Shown in pieces: positions 56,818-64,000 of a DNA stretch of 64,000 bases. The first letter of the stretch is position 1, and each line of letters begins with the position of its first letter. The notes below the pieces were generated by a model. The model did no database searches and had not been told where the DNA came from. It saw only the letters and a list, made by a program, of their open reading frames with translations. Position numbers and translations under genes: made by a program. The stretch comes from Acinetobacter sp. WU_MDCI_Axc73 (GTDB lineage Bacteria; Pseudomonadota; Gammaproteobacteria; Pseudomonadales; Moraxellaceae), in NCBI RefSeq assembly GCF_025562455.1, contig NZ_JAHPRO010000019.1:1-64000 (forward strand), in the 5' to 3' direction.

Positions 56818-57900
56818 TTAAAGTAGTGTTTTTAAAGTCTCTACAAGACGTTGGTTTTGTTGATCTGTACCAATGGTAATCCGTAAGTATTGATCAATCC
56901 TTGGCTTATTAAAGTAACGCACAAGCACGCCTTGCTCACGGAGTTGTGTGGCTAATTCAGCAGCGTCTCGTGCTGGATGTGTCACAAAAATAAAGTTGGC
57001 TTTAGATGGCAATACTTTAAAACCAATTTCTTTTAAGTTTTCAATCAACTTATCTCGACTTTGAATCACTTTTTGGCATTGTGCTTCAAAATAAGCCTGA
57101 TCTTCAAATGATGCAACCGCTGCTGCAATGGCAAATCGATCCATCGGATATGAATTAAAACTATTTTTTACGGCTTCAAGTGCAGCAATTAAATGCGCTT
57201 GAGCAATGGCAAAACCGACTCTCAAACCCGCAAGTGAACGCGATTTAGAGGTCGTCTGACAGATGACTAAATTGTCATATTGCTCGACTAAACTCACCGC
57301 AGATTCGGCACCAAAATCAACATAGGCTTCATCAATCACCACTACACGATGAGGATTAGCGTGTAAAATCTGCTCAATCTGTTGCAGTGGCAAGGCAATA
57401 CTGGTCGGCGCATTCGGATTGGTAATAATTATCCCACCATTCGCTTGACGATAATCTTCAACCTTAATTTCAAAATCATCACTCAGTGGAATCTGCTTCG
57501 TTTCTATTCCAAAAAACTGGCTATAAACTGGATAAAAGCTATAGGTAATATCTGGATATAGAATCGGTTCGTCCTGAATAAAAAAAGCTTTAAAAATATG
57601 CGCTAAAACTTCATCAGAACCATTCCCCACAAAAACCTGATCAATATTTACATTCTGCTGCGCTGCAATCGCCTGTTTGAGTTGTGAAGCATCAGGATCT
57701 GGATATAAACGCAAAGCATCTGCTTGATCCATCAATACTGCTTGCACTGCTTCCACCACTTTTGGAGAAGGTGGGTACGGATTTTCATTGGTATTCAGCT
57801 TGAGTAAATTCTGGATTTTAGGCTGTTCACCCGGTGTATAGGGTTCTAATTCACGAACTGCTGGACTCCAGAAACGCATTTGTTCTGTTGTAAACTTCAT
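56818..57900 (-). CDS. hisC: Histidinol-phosphate aminotransferase
   Basis: PLP enzyme for imidazole-acetol phosphate to histidinol phosphate in histidine synthesis (360 residues). Motifs: [41 protein letters not shown] and the PLP-lysine site [16 protein letters not shown]. The start at 57900 has AAGGGA 7 nt upstream; an earlier ATG at 57918 lacks a site. It lies 157 bp after hisD on the same strand and converges with pabB. Confidence 0.94.
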   Translation of the reverse strand: MKFTTEQMRFWSPAVRELEPYTPGEQPKIQNLLKLNTNENPYPPSPKVVEAVQAVLMDQADALRLYPDPDASQLKQAIAAQQNVNIDQVFVGNGSDEVLAHIFKAFFIQDEPILYPDITYSFYPVYSQFFGIETKQIPLSDDFEIKVEDYRQANGGIIITNPNAPTSIALPLQQIEQILHANPHRVVVIDEAYVDFGAESAVSLVEQYDNLVICQTTSKSRSLAGLRVGFAIAQAHLIAALEAVKNSFNSYPMDRFAIAAAVASFEDQAYFEAQCQKVIQSRDKLIENLKEIGFKVLPSKANFIFVTHPARDAAELATQLREQGVLVRYFNKPRIDQYLRITIGTDQQNQRLVETLKTLL

Positions 57901-57916
57901 TTTATATTCCCTTGTC

Positions 57917-58016
57917 ACCCTCTCCTAACCTCCCCCGACGAGAGAGGAATCTTCAAACCTATTTCACATAAATGGTGAAAAGCCCCTTCTTTGTAAGAGA
58001 GGATTCGGGAGAGGTT
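57917..58016. repeat. REP/MITE-like repeat between hisD and hisC
   Basis: About 100 bp with imperfect inverted ends. The left end reads ACCCTCTCCTAACCTCCCC (57917-57935) and the right end reverse-complements to AACCTCTCCCGAATCC. Between them lie further GAGAGGA and CCCCTTCTTTG arms that can pair. Elements with CCCTCTCCTAACC termini are common intergenic repeats in Acinetobacter to my knowledge. It carries no gene. Confidence 0.5.
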
Positions 58017-58057
58017 TATATTTATGATAGCGCTAGACCACGACACATATTTCTAAT

Positions 58058-59350
58058 TTAATCTTCATAACGATAACGAGCAGAACGTGCGTGGGCATCC
58101 AGATTTTCTTGTTGCGCTAACAAATCCGCTGCTCGGGCGAGGGTTTTAACACCTTGTTCTGAACACATAATCAGGCTTGAGCGTTTTTGAAAATCATAAA
58201 CACCGAGTGGTGAAGAAAATCGCGCTGTACCTGATGTCGGCAAAACGTGATTTGGGCCTGCACAATAATCCCCTATGGCTTCTGGAGTATAACGCCCCAT
58301 AAAGATCGCGCCTGCATGACGAATCTCTTGGCTCATTGCTTCGGCATCATCCACACAAAGCTCTAAATGCTCTGGTGCAACTTGGTTAATGAGTTCAATT
58401 GCTTCAGCTCGATCTTTAACTAAGACTAAAGCACCTCGATTGGCAATCGATGTTCGGGCAATATCCGCTTTAGGCAATGCAGCTAAATGTTCCTCAATGG
58501 CGTGCGCTACGTCTTCAAGTAAATCGGCATCAGGCGTAATAAAAATCGCTTGCGCAACGGTATCATGTTCAGCTTGTGATAAAACATCCATCGCTAACCA
58601 TTTGGCATTGTTTTGACCTTCTGCATAGACCAATATCTCGGATGGTCCCGCAATCATATCAATTCCAACCTGACCAAAAACTGCACGTTTTGCAGCCGCC
58701 ACAAAACGATTCCCTGGTCCCGTAATTTTATCAACCGCAGGAATAGTTTGTGTACCGTAAGCCAATGCTGCAACTGCCTGCGCACCGCCAATGGTAAAGA
58801 TACGGCTAACCCCCGCCAAGTAGGCAGCAGCTAAGACCAATGGATTTAGCTCTCCCTGTGGTGCTGGTACAACCATGATAATTTCAGGTACTCCAGCCAC
58901 ATGTGCAGGAATTGCATTCATTAATACTGAAGAAGGATAAGAAGCCAAACCACCTGGCACATAAATTCCTACCCGATCTAAAGACGTAACTTTCTGACCT
59001 AAGGTATTTCCTAATGAATCAACATAAGTCCAGCCTTCCTGTTTTTGCACCTGATGAAAACTACGGATACGTTCAGCAGCCAATTCAAGTGCTTCACGAA
59101 TTTCAGGTTGTAGTGCATCAAATGCCGCTTTAAGCTGTTCTTGGCTCAGTTCAAGATCTGAAAATTGATGCGCAGGATGTCGATCAAACTGTTGAGTGAG
59201 CTTAAGAACATGATCATCACCATACTGACGAACATCAGCTATGATTTGGTCTACAGTTTTTAAAAGTTCAGGATCATTAACAGTCTCAAACGCCAACAAA
59301 TCTGCAAAGACTTGTTTGAAGTTTTGATCTTGAGTCGATAAACGTCGCAT
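58058..59350 (-). CDS. hisD: Histidinol dehydrogenase
   Basis: Zinc- and NAD-dependent enzyme for the last two steps of histidine synthesis (histidinol to histidine); 430 residues. Visible motifs: [55 protein letters not shown] and VAPEHLEL. Start ATG 59350 ([10 protein letters not shown]) has GTAGG 7 nt upstream. hisG lies upstream on the same strand but with a 460-bp gap that contains a terminator, so hisD probably has its own promoter. Confidence 0.95.
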   Translation of the reverse strand: MRRLSTQDQNFKQVFADLLAFETVNDPELLKTVDQIIADVRQYGDDHVLKLTQQFDRHPAHQFSDLELSQEQLKAAFDALQPEIREALELAAERIRSFHQVQKQEGWTYVDSLGNTLGQKVTSLDRVGIYVPGGLASYPSSVLMNAIPAHVAGVPEIIMVVPAPQGELNPLVLAAAYLAGVSRIFTIGGAQAVAALAYGTQTIPAVDKITGPGNRFVAAAKRAVFGQVGIDMIAGPSEILVYAEGQNNAKWLAMDVLSQAEHDTVAQAIFITPDADLLEDVAHAIEEHLAALPKADIARTSIANRGALVLVKDRAEAIELINQVAPEHLELCVDDAEAMSQEIRHAGAIFMGRYTPEAIGDYCAGPNHVLPTSGTARFSSPLGVYDFQKRSSLIMCSEQGVKTLARAADLLAQQENLDAHARSARYRYED

Positions 59351-59810
59351 CAATTTACCTACAAGGTTTTGAGTGAAAAGAAAAACTTAGTTTACCTTGT
59401 TTCAGATGGTTTGTGGGCAATCAATCATCAATGATCTGACTTTGTTTTATCGAAAATAAAATTAAACTCTATTTAATTTTCTAATTAGGTGTTCACATCA
59501 GGTTCATCCCAGTCTGCATCATATTGAATAAGCCAATTGAGTACGGCATGTCATCCGAATGAGGCTACGCCTAAATTTGATTGCTGCAACTTACAACTTG
59601 GAGTTGATCAAAAAATGATTTTTGCAAGAATTCTATTGTTGTTTTAATTTAGATATCGATTCTTGTTTATGCTGTTTTTCACTTTTTTATTATAAAATCC
59701 CATAATAAATTTGTGGTTTTATTCTCTACGCTTGCCTCTGAAAGATCAAACCATAAAAAACCGTCAAAAAATTGACGGTTCAGAAATACAAGACTTTCAA
59801 AGTAGCAACA
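59351..59810. other. Gap between hisG and hisD
   Basis: 460 bp containing the hisG terminator (59753-59780) and probably the hisD promoter. A stretch at 59505-59610 looks partly coding: a short plus-strand frame (RLRLNLIAATYNLELIKK) resembles the tail of a transposase, and the minus strand offers LNWLIQYDADWDEPDV. Both are too short to assign. This may be an old insertion scar. Confidence 0.4.
59753..59780 (-). terminator. Terminator after hisG
   Basis: On the minus strand AACCGTCAA-TTTT-TTGACGGTT forms a 9-bp stem followed by TTTTTT. It lies 31 bp after the hisG stop. Confidence 0.85.
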
Positions 59811-61759
<1,949 letters not shown>

Positions 61760-61762
61760 TTA

Positions 61763-62014
61763 TTATGCTCCGAAAAGGCTTGCTTTGCGCCATTCTTCTT
61801 TGGTCATTGCCCGGATGGTTACTGCATGGACGGCACCACTTGCAATATAAGAATTCAAAGGCACATAAACAGCTTGCTGACGTGCAACGCTGCGCTTACC
61901 TTCAAATTGATCATCTACAATACGCAGGTCAAATTTTCCCGCCTGACCAGTGACAGCAAGTTCCGCATCTGGGAAAGCTTCTTGTAAAATTTGAGTGAGC
62001 TGCTCACTATTCAT
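61763..62014 (-). CDS. ibaG: BolA-family protein IbaG
   Basis: Small BolA-fold protein (83 residues) related to IbaG/YrbA, linked to iron-sulfur handling with monothiol glutaredoxins and acid stress. The motif RSVARQQAVYVPLNSYIASGAVHAVTIRAMTKEEW is seen as RSVARQQAVY and HAVTIRAMTKEEW, with the conserved histidine. The ibaG-murA adjacency is conserved in many gammaproteobacteria. Confidence 0.88.
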   Translation of the reverse strand: MNSEQLTQILQEAFPDAELAVTGQAGKFDLRIVDDQFEGKRSVARQQAVYVPLNSYIASGAVHAVTIRAMTKEEWRKASLFGA

Positions 62015-62103
62015 TGCTAGACCTCATATACAAGCTTAGGCGTAAAACGCATTATTTTACTATAAATCATCGATATAATTCAGCACATGATCATATTTTA
62101 CAA

Positions 62104-62133
62104 ATAAAAAAAGAGGCTAATGGTTAGCCTCTT
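62104..62133 (-). terminator. Terminator after hpf
   Basis: A perfect 10-bp stem (AAGAGGCTAA / TTAGCCTCTT, 3-nt loop) is followed on the minus strand by a T-run, 14 bp after the hpf stop. Confidence 0.87.
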
Positions 62134-62147
62134 CAGAAGAGAAAAAG

Positions 62148-62486
62148 TTAAATATCAACAACGAGTTGCTGATGGTTACACTGTATTTTTCGATGTTTTT
62201 GTAATTGCCGTTTTAATTTTTCACTCAGTTTTTTAATCGACATGTACATATCATCAGCGGAAGCCTGAGCAAAAAATTCTACGCCAGGCAATCGTACAAT
62301 CGCCTCCGCGATGTGATTCGCGCTTCCTTTATGCGTTCTTTTATCGATTTGGTGATCCTTGGAAAGCTTTACCTGCATACTATTTACCTGATCCAGATGC
62401 TTGGTCAGTTGATCAAACTTGCTTTTAATGTTTTTCTCAATTGCAGGCGTTATCACTAAATGATGTCCACGAATTGTAATTTGCAT
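62148..62486 (-). CDS. hpf: Ribosome hibernation-promoting factor
   Basis: Short-form HPF/YhbH-type protein (112 residues) that binds the 30S decoding centre and promotes 100S dimer formation in resting cells. The beta-alpha-beta-beta-beta-alpha pattern is clear, with the basic second helix DMYMSIKKLSEKLKRQLQKHR. Start 62486 (MQITIRGHHL) has GAGGG 8 nt upstream; a frame five codons longer exists. It follows rpoN, as usual, but a terminator lies between. Confidence 0.9.
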   Translation of the reverse strand: MQITIRGHHLVITPAIEKNIKSKFDQLTKHLDQVNSMQVKLSKDHQIDKRTHKGSANHIAEAIVRLPGVEFFAQASADDMYMSIKKLSEKLKRQLQKHRKIQCNHQQLVVDI

Positions 62487-62595
62487 AATTCTATCCCTCA
62501 CCTTCTTTCAGGATATAAAGTCATAACCAAGCCGATCTAATGACAAAACAGAATTCTGCATCACAATCACTAAATCATTTCAGCTACTCCTTTGG

Positions 62596-62634
62596 TGAAA
62601 AAAAAGATTCATTATTTTGCAACAATGAATCTTT
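62596..62634 (-). terminator. Terminator after rpoN
   Basis: AAAGATTCATT (62603-62613) pairs with AATGAATCTTT (62624-62634) around a 10-nt loop, and the minus strand continues with nine T. It lies 22 bp after the rpoN stop. Confidence 0.85.
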
Positions 62635-62655
62635 AGAATAGTCATACTTTAAAAA

Positions 62656-64000
62656 TCAGATCAAGACTTTTCGTTCAGATGACGAAGGAATATGTAACGA
62701 TTCTCGATATTTCGCCACGGTACGACGAGCCACATCAATACCTTCTTTTTTTAATAATTCTGCAATCGCATTATCTGACAAAGGTTTACGAGGATTTTCT
62801 ACTGAAATCATTTTTTTAATGCGGGCACGAATTGCAGTTGAAGAACATTCACCGCCTGAGGTCGTACTAACATGACTTGAAAAAAAGTATTTCAATTCAA
62901 ATAGACCACGTGGGGTCAACATGTATTTATTGGTGGTCACCCTTGAAACTGTAGATTCGTGTAACTCAACTTCGTCAGCTACATCTCGCAGTACAAGAGG
63001 CTTCATGCCTTCAGCACCAATTTCAAAAAACGTACGCTGATGTTCTACAATACAAGTTGCCACTTTTAATAAAGTTTTATGCCGCTCATCAATACTCTTA
63101 ATAAAATTTTTAGCTTCCAGCATTTGATTACGTAAATAGAGATTTTCATCACTCTGATCCGCTCGACGAATCATATTTGAATAAAAAGAATTAATTCTTA
63201 ACTTAGGTAAAACATCAGGATTTAATTGCACTTGCCAGCTATTATCTTTTTTATTTACAACCACATCTGGAATTTGATAATCAGACTCCTGACTTTCAAA
63301 ATCCGTACCTGGATAAGGTTTCAATGTTTTTAATAAACCAATTGCCTCTTTTAATTGATTCATATTTAAACCAGTCGATTTCAAAAGCTTATTTAAGTCA
63401 TTAGCAATTAATAACTCATAACACTGCAATAAACTCAGTGCTTCACGACGATATGGCGTTTGAATATCCATCACTTCTAATTGAATCTTTAAACATTCAG
63501 CCAAATTCATTGAAGCTACACCAACAGGATCAAGACGCTGGATATGTTTAAGCACAACCAAAATCTCATCGAGCTCTATTTCTTCATCATAGTCTGCTTC
63601 AATCAGCAAATGCTGTGCTGCTAACAAAACCTCTTCAATTTCAGCCTCAAGAAAACCTTTATCATCCAGACAATCAATAATGCAATAAGCAATTAATTTA
63701 TCAACTGTAGAAAAATGCAATAAATTGACTTGCTCTAAAATATGTTCTTTTAACGTATGATGAGCTTGGCGATTATCTTCTCGCTCTTCAAATTCTGGCG
63801 ATGCTAAAGCAGTGGATTGATGCGTATAAACATCATCCCAATCTGTATCGACTGGAAGATCATTAGGTAAGTGATCAGCGTTCAAATCTTGCGTTAGATC
63901 CTTAGTATCATCGCTTTCTAAATGAGTTAGGCTTTCCGTGCTACCTTCATCTTCTATTTTTTCCAGCAACGGATTACTATCCAGTTGAATCTGAATTTCT
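62656..64000 (-). CDS. rpoN: RNA polymerase sigma-54 factor (5' end outside the window)
   Basis: Sigma-N, the alternative sigma factor for -24/-12 promoters, used with enhancer-binding ATPases. The visible part begins inside region I (EIQIQLDSNPLLEKIE, codons from 63999), followed by the acidic region II (about 15-70 of the visible part), the core-binding domain and the DNA-binding HTH. The RpoN box reads VARRTVAKYRESLHIPS near the end; the last residues are SSSERKVLI. The first about 30-50 codons lie beyond 64000. Downstream come its terminator and hpf. No break is seen in the visible frame. Confidence 0.94.
   Translation of the reverse strand, partial: EIQIQLDSNPLLEKIEDEGSTESLTHLESDDTKDLTQDLNADHLPNDLPVDTDWDDVYTHQSTALASPEFEEREDNRQAHHTLKEHILEQVNLLHFSTVDKLIAYCIIDCLDDKGFLEAEIEEVLLAAQHLLIEADYDEEIELDEILVVLKHIQRLDPVGVASMNLAECLKIQLEVMDIQTPYRREALSLLQCYELLIANDLNKLLKSTGLNMNQLKEAIGLLKTLKPYPGTDFESQESDYQIPDVVVNKKDNSWQVQLNPDVLPKLRINSFYSNMIRRADQSDENLYLRNQMLEAKNFIKSIDERHKTLLKVATCIVEHQRTFFEIGAEGMKPLVLRDVADEVELHESTVSRVTTNKYMLTPRGLFELKYFFSSHVSTTSGGECSSTAIRARIKKMISVENPRKPLSDNAIAELLKKEGIDVARRTVAKYRESLHIPSSSERKVLI

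Overview
This window looks like chromosomal DNA of an Acinetobacter species (Gammaproteobacteria, Moraxellaceae). The evidence is the low-GC codon use, a complete nuo operon with fused nuoCD, a BfmR/BfmS two-component pair, the six-gene fil cluster, and the blocks hisC-hisD-hisG-murA-ibaG and rpoN-hpf. The species cannot be fixed from the sequence alone. Most of the window is core genome, interrupted by a few accessory islands and scars.

Layout. Positions 1-77 look like the end of an IS21-type insertion sequence that has cut off a TonB-dependent siderophore receptor after its plug domain; the Fur box upstream of the receptor is intact. Next, all on the minus strand, come upp and the 13-gene nuo operon (1736-16795; complex I, NADH:ubiquinone oxidoreductase). 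A small conserved gene faces bfmS-bfmR (17870-20290). Divergent from bfmR are nrdA, a 42-residue membrane-protein gene and nrdB, encoding class Ia ribonucleotide reductase; their upstream region holds a DnaA box and a pair of NrdR-like boxes.

25.5-34.8 kb is a mixed accessory region: a YiiG-like lipoprotein, an M48 protease with a membrane-protein partner, an OprB-type porin, adenosine deaminase, and the set gdx-ogt-NERD. A guanidine-II (mini-ykkC) riboswitch precedes gdx, and ogt lies 11 bp after gdx. 33.8-38.1 kb is a copper-resistance operon (His/Cys-rich DUF2946-like protein, CopA multicopper oxidase, CopB) followed by a membrane protein with a CDF-like topology. Between this operon and rpe lies a 12-bp tandem repeat whose units are also DnaA-box-like 9-mers. 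39.8-40.4 kb is a graveyard: the last codons of an M48 protease are joined in frame to a decayed IS5-family transposase.

40.4-47.1 kb holds housekeeping genes: fghA, a C13 caspase-like membrane peptidase, rsmJ-uppP-tsaB, a gamma-carbonic-anhydrase-like protein and two Nudix hydrolases. 47.2-55.2 kb is the fil cluster, filA to filF, transcribed leftward. It consists of an exported candidate subunit, a C39-type peptidase, two outer-membrane barrels, a periplasmic linker protein and a large lipoprotein. An intrinsic terminator between filA and filB suggests that filA is made in excess. The parts list resembles an export/assembly system such as Fap amyloid, and its function appears little characterised. 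55.5-64 kb carries pabB, hisC, hisD, hisG, murA, ibaG, hpf and the 3' part of rpoN, which runs off the window.
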